A stretch of 64,000 bases of DNA from CAWCKS01 sp963763485 (GTDB taxonomy: Bacteria; Pseudomonadota; Alphaproteobacteria; Rhizobiales; Xanthobacteraceae), in assembly GCA_963763485.1 (NCBI GenBank), contig CAVXOW010000005.1, positions 372,001 to 436,000 on the forward strand, written 5' to 3'. The notes beneath the pieces were generated by a model, which was not told the DNA's origin, ran no database searches, and saw only the letters and a list, made by a program, of their open reading frames with translations. How positions within the stretch are numbered: position 1 is the first letter of the stretch; the number at the start of each line of letters is the position of its first letter. Position numbers and translations under genes: made by a program. Shown one piece after another: positions 28,817 to 38,387 of this stretch.

Positions 28817-29679
28817 GAATCCGAAACAGTGGCTCGCCCATCCGTATCACGCCGCCGAGCTCCACTGATTTGGCAAACGTCCAGCTGCCTGGCACCAGCA
28901 TCACGATGGTCGAGCCGTGCTCGAACCATCCCATCTCGTCGCCCTTCCGGTAGTCCGCAGCACAAGCCATCACGTTGGGCCCGCGGTATGCGAGGTTGAG
29001 GGGCTCTTCAAGCAATGCAGCCGGATGCAGGCGACCAGGATGGCCGCGACCGGCACCAGGGTCAGCAACTCGCCGGTGCCAAGCCGTGCCTCGATCACGG
29101 CGCGCTCGTTCTTGCAGAACAGCTTCTCGATCCGCCGCAGCGCGATCGGATTCACGTTCCAGGTGTCGCCGGAGATGTAGGTCACGCGCTCGACCGAGCA
29201 GTCGTGCGGCGCATGGAAGCGGTGGTACATGCTCGAGGTCAGCCGCAGCGTGACGTAGAGGCCGTCGCGGTGACGCTCGACCAGTTCGCTCGGTCGCCGA
29301 GCAGGTCCTCCAGGCTGTACGGAAATCCCTTGATCTGAAGACAGCTCGGTCCCGGCGATCCGCCCGCACGCGCCGACGATGGCGTCGCAGGGGCTGACCA
29401 CGATGCCGGGATCGGCATCGAGCGGCCGCGCGCCGTCCTTCAGCTCGCGGGTGAAGCAGTCGTGCAGGCTCTTGAACGCGGTCTTGCGCGCCTCGCTCAG
29501 GTCCAGATCGGCGAACAGCCGCCAGAGCGCAATCGAGGCATCGCGCACCAGCGGTTGCTCGATCTTGCTGAACCAGCCCATGAAGCGCGTCGAGCAGGCG
29601 GCGCGGAATGCGGTTGGTCAGAAGAAAATTGATGTCCTCCTGGAGGAACACGTTCGCGAGTGTGCGTGCGCATTGTCAT
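28752..29679 (-). pseudogene. psd: Phosphatidylserine decarboxylase-like protein (frameshifted)
   Basis: Pyruvoyl enzyme making phosphatidylethanolamine from phosphatidylserine. EDINFLLTNRIPRR, LSEARKTAFKSLHDCFTREL, VVSPCDAIVGACG, SSMYHRFHAPHDCSVERVTY (catalytic HRFHAP) and ISGDTWNVNPIALRRIEKLF are clear. The processing-site region is EMGWFEHGSTIVML, where the GST triad marks the Ser converted to pyruvoyl. Frames change at about 29590, 29338, 29300 and 29010. N-terminus set at about 29679 from homology. Bacterial Psd of about 300 residues with GST rather than LGST fits this length. Together with pmtA nearby it would supply PE for phosphatidylcholine synthesis. Confidence 0.75.
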
Positions 29680-29714
29680 GAAACAGTTAGCCCCCGTGGA
29701 TACGATTCGCGACC

Positions 29715-31391
29715 ATGGATTCGCGCTACACGACTCTCGCGCTTTACGCTCGGGCGCCGGCGCACTTATCGACATCCGCTGGTGAAGCTGAAGACGCGTC
29801 TCGAGCTCTCGAAGGCCAAGCACCCCTCGCTCGCGGGCCACGCCCGCATGGCGCGCGGCTCGCCGCGCTGGTGCCGTTCTACGAATACGACGAGAAGCGC
29901 TTCTTCCGCTCCGACGACGCGCCCGAGGAGATCGCGCTCGCCGCCAGGCGGGCTTCATGCGTCTCGCGCAGCTGTTCCGGAGCGCAATTCGCCAAGACGA
30001 CGCAGCTGACCGACGAGATCCGGGACAGCATCTCCGACCTGCAGTTCACCGACCGCCTACCGCGTGCCGTTCCAGTTCAGCCGGCTCGTGCGCCAGCATC
30101 TCAAGGCCGGCGCGTTCCTGCAGTCGTCGTCCGGCGTCACGGTCACCGACCTCGACGGCAACGAGTTCTACGACCTGACCGGCTCCTACGGCGTCAATGT
30201 GTTCGGCTACGACTTCTACAAGCAGTGCATCGACCGCGCGCGTCGAGCAGGCGCGCGATCTCGGGCCGGTGCTGGGCTCCTACCACCCGGTGGTCGCCTA
30301 CAACGTGCGGCGGCTGCGCGAGATTTCCGGGCTGGACGAGGTCTCGTTCCACATGTCCGGCACCGAGGCGGTCATGCAGGCGGTGCGGCTGGCGCGCTAT
30401 CACACGCGGCGCACGCATCTGGTGCGCTTCTGCGGCGCCTACCACGGCTGGTGGGGCGACGTGCAGCCGGGCATCGGCAATCCGATGCCCGCGCGCGAGA
30501 CCTACACGCTCAAGGACATGTACGAGGACGCTGCGCGTGCTGCGCACGCGGCGCGACATCGCCTGCGTGCTGGTCAATCCGCTGCAGGCGCTGCACCCGA
30601 ACGCCAACGCGCCGAGCGACTCGACGCTGGTGGACAGCGGGCGCCGCGCGCACTTCGATCGCGCCGCCTACACCGAATGGCTGCGCGGCTGCGCGCGGTC
30701 TGCACCAGCGCGGCATCGTGCTGATCTTCGACGAGGTGTTCGTCGGCTTCCGCCTCGCGCTCGGCGGCGCGCAGGAATACTTCGGCGTGCGCGCCGACAT
30801 GGTCACCTACGGCAAGACGCTGGGCGGCGGGCTGCCGGTCGGCGTGCTGTGCGGCCGCACGCGACCTGATGCGGCGCTTCCGCGACGACCGGCCGGCCGA
30901 CATCTGCTTCGCGCGCGGCACCTTCAACTCGCATCCCTACGTGATGGCGGCGATGCACGAGTTCCTGCGGCGCCTCGAGACGCCGGAGATCCGCGGCGCT
31001 CTACGACGATCTCGACGAGCGTCTGGAATGACCGCGCCGCGCAGCTGAACGAGCGCCTGCGCAGGCGGAGGCCTGCCGGTGCGGGTCGCGAACCTGTCGT
31101 CGATCTGGACCGTGCTCTACACGCAGCCGTCGCGCTACAACTGGATGCTGCAGTACTACCTGCGCGCCGAAGGCCTGGCGCTGAGCTGGGTCGGCACCGG
31201 CCGCCTGATCTTCAGCCTGAACTACACGCGAGGCCGACTTCGACGCCGTCGCCGACCGCTTCGTGGCCGCCGCACAGGCGATGCAGCAGGACGGCTGGTG
31301 GTGGGCGCGACCGGCTGCGACCAACAAGACGATCCGGCGCAACATCCTGCGGGAGATCGTCTCGCATCGCCTGTCGCGGACACGCGGCTGA
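29715..31391 (+). pseudogene. Class III PLP-dependent aminotransferase (many frameshifts)
   Basis: Segments in three frames rebuild a glutamate-1-semialdehyde-aminomutase-like protein of about 550 residues: FQFSRLVRQHLKAGAFLQSS, LDGNEFYDLTGSYGVNVFGY, SFHMSGTEAVMQAVRLARYH (PLP phosphate loop), FCGAYHGWWGDVQPG, VLIFDEVFVGFRLALGGAQE (PLP-ring Asp), VTYGKTLGGGLPVG (Schiff-base Lys) and CFARGTFNSHPYVMAAMHEF. About a dozen frame changes occur; those examined fit one inserted base (near 30240, 30535, 30697, 30860, 30998, 31020, 31230). An N-terminal extension of about 120 residues precedes the aminotransferase fold. Amino acceptor unknown. It is divergent from psd. Confidence 0.7.
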
Positions 31392-31446
31392 GCTGAAGCT
31401 CACGCGCCGTGCGGCTGCTCTTTCAACTCCTCCAGCTCCTGCGTCG

Positions 31447-32070
31447 TCATCGATCAGGCCATGCTGCGCATGGCGCGGATCGATCAGCTCGCCGCGCAGC
31501 AGGTGCGAGCGGCGCCTTGTGGTAGAGCATGATGTCGTGGAACGGGTCGGTGAGGATCTTGGTCATCCACACCAGGCCCGTCTGCACGCCCTTGAGGAAG
31601 AACAGGTGCACGGTGCGGAACAGCAGCCCGCCGACGCCGAGCACCAGCCACATCAGGCCGACGTGATTGCAGGAACTCGGCCCGTCGTCCGGTGCGGCTC
31701 GAAAATGCCGAACAGCGTCGGATCGAAGTAGAGCGGGATCAGCGGAGACAGCGCCCAGATCGACAGCAGCACGATCTTGCGTTGCAGGTTGTAGCCGACC
31801 TTGATCTCTTCCTTGTACTCGTGGGTCGCCTGGTTGATGTCGTCGTAGCCCTTGGGCTCGAAGAAGAAGTGCCCGACCTGCCGCGACGACATCGCGAACA
31901 GCCAGCCGAACAGCGCCGCCATGGCCGGGTGCGAGAACAGCAAGCGCATAGGCGCGACAGGAAGCTGATGGCGCTGACCAGGTGAAGCGACTGGTTGATG
32001 CGGCTGTGGTGGTAGAAGCGATGGTCGTCCCAGCGCTGTTCTTTCAGCTCTTCCAGAAAACTTGCCATCG
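31447..32070 (-). pseudogene. Possible DUF962/Mpo1-like membrane protein (frameshifted)
   Basis: Starts MASFLEELKEQRWDDHRFYHH after an AGAGGA ribosome site, then SRINQSLHLVSAISFL. A frame change at about 31955 leads to HPAMAALFGWLFAMSSRQVG and HFFFEPKGYDDINQATHEYK. Another change at about 31690 leads to LVLGVGGLLFRTVHLFFLKG and KILTDPFHDIMLYHKAPL. The His-rich start, the GHFFFE motif and the helices resemble DUF962/Mpo1-like proteins, some of which are 2-hydroxy fatty acid dioxygenases. This assignment is tentative. The gene directly follows pmtA on the same strand. Confidence 0.5.
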
Positions 32071-32802
32071 GGCATCCTCTGTGGGTGAGTTTGTTGCGGC
32101 CTGAACCTGTCAGACCGCTGGAGGCGAGACGCGGCTGCGCTTCGACGGCGCCGGCCGGGTGCTTGCCGAAACGGATGAGCGAGAAGTGACCAAGGGGAGG
32201 CATCGGGCGCCGCTCGATCAGATAGACCCGCTCGGACCGGGCGACCCAGTTCGTGTAGCGCTGCCAGGGAAACTCCGTGCGCCAGCCGAGCTTGCACGCC
32301 GACCGGCGCGACGAGGCGTTCGACCGTGCGGCGCGGTCCGTCCTCGGCGCCGACACGGCTCAGCAGGATGATCTCTCCACCCGGCTTGAGTACGCGCGCA
32401 AATTCGTCGAGTGCGGCTTCCGGGTTCGGAACAGCGGTTACAACGTACTGCGCCACCACGACATCGAAGGAGTCGTCCGGGAAATTCAGCCGCTCGGCGT
32501 CCATCACCTCGAGCGCTTCCACGTGCTGCAGCCCGATCAGGTTGACGCGGTCGCGTGCCTTCATGAGCATGGCTTCGGATATGTCCACGCCTACAATTCG
32601 GCTGCGGCGCGAGTAGTCGGGCAGCGAGATTCCCGTCCCGACGCCGACCTCGAGAATGCGGCCGCCGATGCGCTCCGCCGCAATCGATCGCGGCGCGCCG
32701 GCCGCGCTCGAACACCGGTCCGAACACAAGATCGTAGACCGGCGCCCAACGGTCATAGGCGCGCTCCACGGCATTTCTCTCGATTTCAATCGCTCTGGCC
32801 AC
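32071..32802 (-). CDS. pmtA: Phosphatidylethanolamine N-methyltransferase PmtA (frameshifted)
   Basis: SAM-dependent enzyme that methylates PE to phosphatidylcholine. The N-terminus NAVERAYDRWAPVYDLVFGP, motif I GGRILEVGVGTGISLPDY, VGVDISEAMLMKARDRV, SFDVVVAQYVVTAVPNPE and the C-terminal PPLGHFSLIRFGK match the Rhodobacter/rhizobial PmtA family closely. Frame changes at about 32695 (after FERGRR) and about 32290 (restoring LGWRTEFPWQRYTNW). After the PLGHFSLIRF motif the last frame has no stop before the next start codon, so the true end is unclear. PC is a typical membrane lipid in rhizobia and relatives. Confidence 0.82.
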
Positions 32803-32845
32803 GACGCGTCTCCTTGCACCCAGGTTTGAACACTGAACTTTGCGA

Positions 32846-33902
32846 CTACCGGCCGGCGGACACCGGCATCGGAGCCGTCGCTCGAATCGTTTGCGAACGA
32901 TGGACGGACACGCGGCTCACATGCGCGATGAACTGCCGGGCGCTGGTTTCCCATGAGCAGGTGAGTGCAAACTCGCGGCACGCCTCGCGTGAAAGCGTCA
33001 GCGCCCCAAGGCAGGCAGCGCGCAGGTTCTCGTCGAGCACGCCGATCGGGCGACCGCCAACCACGTCCCTCGGTCCCATCACCGGAAACGCCGCAACGGG
33101 GACGCCGCAAGCAAGCGCCTCGAGCTGGACGACGCCAAAGGTGTCGGTTCGGCTCGGGAAGACGAACACGTCGGCGGCGGCGATCGCGGCGGCAAGTTCC
33201 ACACCTTTGCGCAAGCCGAGGAACGTCACATCCGGGAATTGCCGCCGGAGCTCGGCTTCCTGCGGGCCTTCGCCGACCACGACTTTCGATCCGGGCAGGT
33301 CGAGCGACAGAAACGCTTCAAGGTTCTTCTCGACCGCGATCCGGCCCGCGGTGAGGAAAATCGGCCGTGGCAAGTCCAGCGGGATCGCGCAATGCGGGCG
33401 CAAACAGGTCGGTGTCGACGCCACGCGTCCACATGTTGAGGTTTTGAAAGCCCCGGCTGCGCAGCTGCGTCATCAGCGAGGGAGTGGAAACCATTGTCAC
33501 CGCAGCGGCCGCGTGAAAGCGACGCAGCACAGCGTAACTCAGGGCTTCCGGGATCGGCGCACGCGCGGCAATGTATTCCGGAAAGCACGTCGTGTAGCTC
33601 GTGGTAAACGGGCGCCCGCGACGCCGGCAATAGGCGCGTGTGGCAAATCCGATCGGCCCTTCGGTCGCAATGTGGATTGCGTCGGGATTTGCTGCCTCGA
33701 TACGCCGCGCGATCTCGCCACCGGTGGGAATAGCGAGCCGCAAGTTCGCATAGGTCGGCAGCGGGATCGTCGGAAAGCCTTCATGGGTCAGAAACTCGAC
33801 CGAGACCCCGAGGCCCTTCGCGGCCTCTGCGAGAGAGGTCAGCGTCCGCACCACACCATTGACTTGAGGATGCCAAGCATCGGTGGCGATGAGGACGCGC
33901 AT
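32846..33902 (-). CDS. GT4-family glycosyltransferase (frameshifted)
   Basis: 351-residue retaining glycosyltransferase of GT4 with two Rossmann domains. The N-terminal half has RVLIATDAWHPQVNGVVRTL, IHIATEGPIGFATRAYCRRR, TSYTTCFPEYIAAR and RGVDTDLFAPA. The C-terminal half has IFLTAGRIAVEKNLEAFLSL and DVFVFPSRTDTFGVVQLEAL with the conserved E-x7-E, typical of GDP-mannose/UDP-sugar enzymes close to plant SQD2 and bacterial glycolipid synthases. One frame change at about 33385-33395. A role in glycolipid synthesis fits the neighbouring lipid genes but is inference. Start ATG 33902; ATG 33908 is also possible. Confidence 0.8.
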
Positions 33903-34329
33903 CAGCATTCTCCGCAAGGCGAAGCAATCGACCCTGAGTGGCGGTTGGGTGACTGTCGGCAACGCCAGTTGGCACTTGCGGCAGTTGCCGGATCAATCTT
34001 CGCGACGGAGCCGGTCATTGCTACAGCCGAATCACCAAACACTGGCCGTTGCCTGAATGACCGGTGTGCATCTCAATTGTGTGACGCTAAACCTCAAATC
34101 GCATGACGGTGCGAACGTAACAAATCGGTCGTACGCCGATGACGATTGATCTTTGCAGATCGCTCAGATCGCTGCGGGCTCCAACAACATGTCGGATAGA
34201 GTTTGTCTTGACGGTCGCGCGGCGTCTCCGGACAGCGAGCCTTGAGCATCTGCGAACCATGAATTCAGGCGATACGCGAAAGCACGATGATTTATATCGC
34301 TGACACGCGACTCCGTTATCCGCCCCATC
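33903..34329. other. Intergenic region upstream of the SMR gene
   Basis: 427 bases, no gene recognised. I looked for a guanidine (ykkC-type) riboswitch ahead of the SMR exporter and did not find the conserved GGUCCGAGAG/ACGR pattern. The region should hold the divergent promoters of the glycosyltransferase and SMR genes. Confidence 0.45.
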
Positions 34330-34662
34330 ATGACCGGCGCTATTTTCGCTTGGCTTACCCTGATCCTCGCGGGCGCGTTTGAGATCGCGTGGGCTTACGG
34401 CCTGAAACACGCGGACGGATTTACGCGGTTTTGGCCGAGTGTCGGGACTGTGGCGGCGATCGGGTTGAGCTTCGCTTTCATGGTTGTTGCGCTTAAATCG
34501 ATCCCGTTTGGCACTGCCTATGCGGTCTGGTGCGGCATTGGGGTTGCGGGAACCGCAACGGTCGGAATTGTTGCCTTTGGCGAACCGACAACGTCCCTGC
34601 GCCTTGTCTGCCTGGCGCTGATTGGGACCGGGATCGTCGGCCTCAAGCTGACCAGTCCGTAG
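34330..34662 (+). CDS. SMR family exporter, SugE/Gdx-like
   Basis: 110 residues, four membrane helices, proton-coupled small multidrug resistance dimer. The essential Glu is in LAGAFEIAWAYGLKHADGF (helix 1). GTAYAVWCGIGVAGTATVG and VAFGEP are typical of the SugE/Gdx branch, whose members export guanidinium or quaternary ammonium compounds. Intact, unlike most of its upstream neighbours. Its stop codon ends two bases before the second pdeM repeat, so it is the last gene inside the bounded segment. Confidence 0.85.
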   Translation: MTGAIFAWLTLILAGAFEIAWAYGLKHADGFTRFWPSVGTVAAIGLSFAFMVVALKSIPFGTAYAVWCGIGVAGTATVGIVAFGEPTTSLRLVCLALIGTGIVGLKLTSP

Positions 34663-34664
34663 CC

Positions 34665-34816
34665 CGCATCGTGATGCCCTCGCTGGGCGCCTACAGCGGG
34701 GGCTTAAGCATCCGCGACCGCGCCTTCGCAAAAATTTTCGCCAGCGATGATTTCACCGCCCATGTCATCGGCGACGCGTCGATGCACGTGATTGCGGCCT
34801 CGCGGTGTTATTGAGG
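34665..34816 (+). pseudogene. Direct repeat copy B: isolated pdeM 3' fragment
   Basis: Encodes RIVMPSLGAYSGGLSIRDR and on to VIGDASMHVIAASRCY plus stop, the last 49 residues of PdeM, without the rest of the gene. Same orientation as 27445-27596 and differing at 10 of 152 positions. Several differences are synonymous or conservative, so this is a diverged homologue and not a recent copy or an assembly echo. Confidence 0.9.
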
Positions 34817-34910
34817 ATAGCCGGTTTCGGCTGCGAACCGCCTTGTGGCACGGCGAGGCTTGCGCCAGGATCGCGGCGGTAGACCACGCAAGAAGAAATC
34901 AGAGCGCGAA

Positions 34911-35959
34911 ATGAAGATTCGGGTTGTTCGGCGGTGCAAAATCCGCAGGCGGCGGGCCCGCCGGCGACAGCCAGGGCTATCGCAATTTCATCGATTACGT
35001 GCTGCTCGCCGAAGAGCTCGGCTATGACAGCGTGTTCCTGGTCGAGCATCATTTCACCGGAGCAGGGCAGGTCTCCGCCTCGCTCAATCTCCTGAGCTAT
35101 CTCGCCGGCCGCACCGCGCGGATCCGCCTTGGCACCGCGGTGGTCGTGCTGCCCTGGCACAATCCCGTGCTGCTCGCCGAGCAGGTCGCCACGCTTGATC
35201 TGGTGTCCGGCGGCCGCGTCGACTTCGGTGTCGGCAAGGGTTATCGCGACAGCGAATTTACAGGCTTCTGCATTCCGATCGCGGAGGCGACCGAGCGCTA
35301 CGACGAGGCGCTCGCCGTGCTGCGCAAGGCCTGGACCAGCGAAGGCCGTTTCTCGCACCACGGCAAGCACTGGCACTTCGAGAACGTCGTGGTCGAGCCG
35401 CGACCGCTGCAGCAACCGCACCCGCCGTTCTGGATGGGCGCCGGCAGCTTCGAATTCGATCCGTCGCGCCGCCCGCGACGGCTTTAACCTGCTGCTCGAC
35501 CAGATCGGCTCGGTCGACCTGACCATCGAGCGCGTTGCTGCCTATCGGGCCGAATGGGAGCGCTGCGGCCGGGCCTGGCACGCGGCGCAAGTCGGCGTGA
35601 CCCGCGGCCTGCATATCGTGACCGGCGAGGAGGAGCGCGCCCGCGCCTACGAGCTCAGAAAGCAGGTGCTCTCACGCATAGGGGGTTTGGCGCGCGGTCC
35701 CGGCGCCGAGCGCTATCACAATCCGTCGAGCTTCGCCGACACCGACATGGCCGGCGAGGACGCGGCGCTGATCGGCACGCCGGATGAGATCATCGCGCGG
35801 CTCAAGCGCCTCGAGGCCGGCGGCGTCGAGAACGTGCTGCTGGTCGATGCGACCGGCTCAAAACACGCCTTGCGCGTCTTTGCCGCCGAAGTGATGCCGG
35901 AATTTCACAGCCGCCCGGCGACGCGCGCCACAAATCGCATGGCGGCTGAAGGATTATGA
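34911..35959 (+). CDS. LLM-class flavin-dependent oxidoreductase (two frameshifts)
   Basis: Luciferase-like monooxygenase fold using FMNH2 or F420. GYRNFIDYVLLAEELGYDSV, FLVEHHFTGAGQVSASLNLL, IRLGTAVVVLPWHNPVLLAE and GRVDFGVGKGYRDSEFTGF are hallmark segments; GTPDEIIARLKRLEAGGVEN closes the barrel. An extra A at about 34917 breaks the frame right after the ATG; removing it gives MKFGLFGGAKSAGG. An extra T at about 35457 breaks it again; removing it gives AGSFESIRRAARDGFN. Length then is about 349 residues. Substrate unknown. It lies just outside copy B of the pdeM repeat. Confidence 0.82.
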
Positions 35960-36162
35960 GCGGCGTCACGATGATTATTGAGAGGAGCAACTCGCTTCTC
36001 GCTCGCCCCGCTTTGCGGGAAGACGGCCGAGACGAAGGCTGACCTCCGGGGATGCCGCGTTATTTGCCATAACATCGCTCGCCCCTGAACCGTGATGGCT
36101 ACGAATCCGACCTATCGCCGCAATGCGCGGAAAGACAAGTGAGTTAGCGCAAACGGCACCCA

Positions 36163-37377
36163 TCAGCAATCGTGATGCCGCGCGTCGATCGCAGCTTTCT
36201 CGACATCATAGTCGAACAGCGATTGTCGGAACGCTTGCGAGTTGGCGATTTCTCGGTCGCGCTGCTCGAGGCTTTCATATTTTGAGTCAAAACGAAGTCC
36301 GTTCTTCCGCGCCTCGGCCTGAACGACGTCGGTACGAACGCGGCGCATCTTTTCGTATTGCTTGACGATGTCGGGCACCTCTGCCGGGTCTCGTTCCTCG
36401 AGCAGGACAGACAGGGCGACGCCATCTTCGATCGCCTGATTGGCCCCCTGGCCGATATGCGGCAGCATCGCATGCGCGGCGTCGCCCAACAGAACAAGCC
36501 GTCCGTTCGTCCATGATTCCAAGGGTCTGCGATCATACAGGCCCCACCAAAAACAGGTTTCCACGGCTTCAAGCAGTCGGACCACGCGCGGATCCCATCC
36601 GTCGAATGATGCGGCAAGCTCGTCGCGATTTCCGAGAGCGGACCACGACTCGGTCGTCGCATCCTTGGTGGGAACGAAGCCGACGTAGTTGAGCAGCCGG
36701 CCGCTCCGAACCGGGTACGCCATGAAGTGCTTGCCGTCGCCCATCCAGACCTGGTGCACGCGCTCTGGCCAGCCGGGCAGTTTCTCGCGAGAGATCAGGC
36801 CGCGATAGGCCCGAACACCGGAGTATTCGGGCGGTTGCGGCTCCACGACATGCTTCTGCAATACGGAGTGGATGCCGTCGGCAGCGATGACAATGTCGGC
36901 CTCGGCGGTTTCGCCATTCGCGAATTTCAATCGCGCCGCAACGGTGTCCTGTTCGAATTCCGCGCAACGATGGCCCGTACGTATGGCGCCGGACGGAAGA
37001 CTTGCCGCGAGCACGTTCAGCAAGTCAGCACGATGCATGCCGTAGACGCCGTTCCAGCCGCTCGAGTCAGTCGTGGTAATTGACCCGACCACTGTCCCGT
37101 CGGCCCGGTAGTATTGGGAGCCGTCGCCGATTTTGGCGCCGACAGCCGCCAGGGCTTCGCCCAACCCCATGCGTTCGAGTTGCCGCAGGCTGTTGGGAAA
37201 GATCGTCAGGCCGGCGCCGATTTCGCCCAGCGTTTCGGCCTGCTCGAAAACCGTGACCTCGATGCCTCTTCGGCGAAGCGAGCATGCCGCGGCGAGTTCA
37301 CCGATTCCGCCCCCTACGACAGCGGCGCGAAGGCGTCTGCTCGACGAGGGTGGCTTGTTGGCCTGAGTTCCGCTCAT
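36163..37377 (-). CDS. FAD-dependent aromatic hydroxylase-like monooxygenase
   Basis: 404 residues, group A flavoprotein monooxygenase similar to salicylate/6-hydroxynicotinate hydroxylases. The ADP-binding fingerprint is LRAAVVGGGIGELAAACSLR, DG motif VIAADGIHSVLQKH and GD motif RLVLLGDAAHAMLPHIGQGA. The third glycine of GxGxxG is Glu (GGGIGE instead of GGGIGG); the same change is found in the remnant at 40615-40737. NAD(P)H-dependent hydroxylation of an aromatic acid is likely, but the substrate is unknown. A perfect inverted repeat lies 34 bases upstream of the start. Confidence 0.87.
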   Translation of the reverse strand: MSGTQANKPPSSSRRLRAAVVGGGIGELAAACSLRRRGIEVTVFEQAETLGEIGAGLTIFPNSLRQLERMGLGEALAAVGAKIGDGSQYYRADGTVVGSITTTDSSGWNGVYGMHRADLLNVLAASLPSGAIRTGHRCAEFEQDTVAARLKFANGETAEADIVIAADGIHSVLQKHVVEPQPPEYSGVRAYRGLISREKLPGWPERVHQVWMGDGKHFMAYPVRSGRLLNYVGFVPTKDATTESWSALGNRDELAASFDGWDPRVVRLLEAVETCFWWGLYDRRPLESWTNGRLVLLGDAAHAMLPHIGQGANQAIEDGVALSVLLEERDPAEVPDIVKQYEKMRRVRTDVVQAEARKNGLRFDSKYESLEQRDREIANSQAFRQSLFDYDVEKAAIDARHHDC

Positions 37378-37410
37378 TTGTCTCGAGCTCTATTAGGGTC
37401 GCTAATGGTC

Positions 37411-37431
37411 GGTATCACATCATTTGATACC
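37411..37431. promoter_or_regulatory. Candidate operator of the FAD monooxygenase
   Basis: ggtatca-N7-tgatacc, a perfect 7-base inverted repeat, centred about 44 bases before the monooxygenase ATG. A degenerate form (gacatca-N7-taatacc) sits at the same place upstream of the remnant at 40615-40737. No regulator gene is adjacent. Confidence 0.6.
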
Positions 37432-37474
37432 AAACTTCGCTCTGCGACAGCGATTGATACTGTTTCCTCGAAGT

Positions 37475-38347
37475 CTACTCAAACGGTGAGCACGGAACCA
37501 TATCGCCAAGTCTGTTTTCAACGAAGCGCAGTTGTCGGTCGTCGCTACCATAGACGAATTTTCGCGCTTGCCGCGCGATCTGGTCATTCAAGCGTCGAAC
37601 TATCTCTCCGCTCTTGGAGAGCGCCTTGATCCTGTTTGCTTCGTCGTCGGTATTGGTCGCAATGAAGATGTGCACTGGCGAGAGCGGAATGACGATATGA
37701 GAGGTAGGGTGCGCTATTCCGTTCGTCATGATGATGGGGCGATCAGAAGTCAGAAACGGATAGGGTGAGTTATGCATCCGCCCCATGTGCCATTGCATAT
37801 CCATGATCCGCGTCCCGACTTTCTCGCTCTGCATAATGTCAAGCAAGTGCTCGATCATCGTCCGTGTCGTCATGCGCGGACTGTTTAGTTTCAAGTATTC
37901 TTCTGCGGTCGGCGGATCGGTCGCCTTCTTTATCGTGTCGTATACGGTGATAAGCTCCGATAAGCTCTCGTCGTAGAATTTGCGGACCATTTCAAAGGCG
38001 CGACGGACGCCCTCGGGCGTTCGGTACAAGAGCGTCATCACAAAGCGCGTCCAGGCTATCTTGTCGGCTCCAGACGGTACCTCGTGGTTTTGAACCATCC
38101 GGCGCAAACTGGCGGCGGCCTGTCCGTCGGCGATGCTCAAAAACTTGTTCTCGAACACGTCGCGAAGGTGGGCAGGAGCGTCGGGGATCGAGTAGAGGCC
38201 TCGGGAATAGCCCGTGCCACCCGGATGCGTCATCCTCGGCGCGACCTTTTTGTGCGGACGACTGAACTCGCACTAGGCGCCCGTCGGGGCCGGCCCACTG
38301 CTTCAGATAAAATTCCGGGATGTAGTGGTGCTTCTGCCCTCCTTCAT
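37475..38347 (-). CDS. DUF4238 family protein (frameshifts near the N-terminus)
   Basis: The start MKEG followed by QKHHYIPEFYLKQWAGPDGR is the DUF4238 signature (HHYxPxFYLKxF-like), and the last part DMQWHMGRMHNSPYPFLTSD with RPIIMTNG and IVIPLSPVHIFIA is its C-terminal core. Frame changes at about 38335 (after MKEG) and about 38275 (before SRPHKKVAPR) separate the N-terminus from the long C-terminal frame. About 290 residues. DUF4238 proteins have no established function; I associate them with accessory and defence regions, which is an inference here. Base composition is visibly lower in GC than flanking genes. It diverges from the next gene with 40 bases between starts. Confidence 0.7.
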
Positions 38348-38387
38348 CCCGCCATTTACGGTTGCGAATCGGCGATACTCAATCCCG

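Noticed and set aside
33963..34329. Guanidine riboswitch upstream of the SMR gene
   Set aside because: No ykkC, mini-ykkC or guanidine-III consensus could be traced.
34087..34731. Minus-strand open frame across the SMR gene
   Set aside because: Arg-rich shadow of the SMR gene and of the pdeM repeat, no motif.
27445..34816. An integrase or transposase explaining the bounded segment
   Set aside because: No tyrosine or serine recombinase motif or IS-type inverted repeats were found in any frame of the segment.
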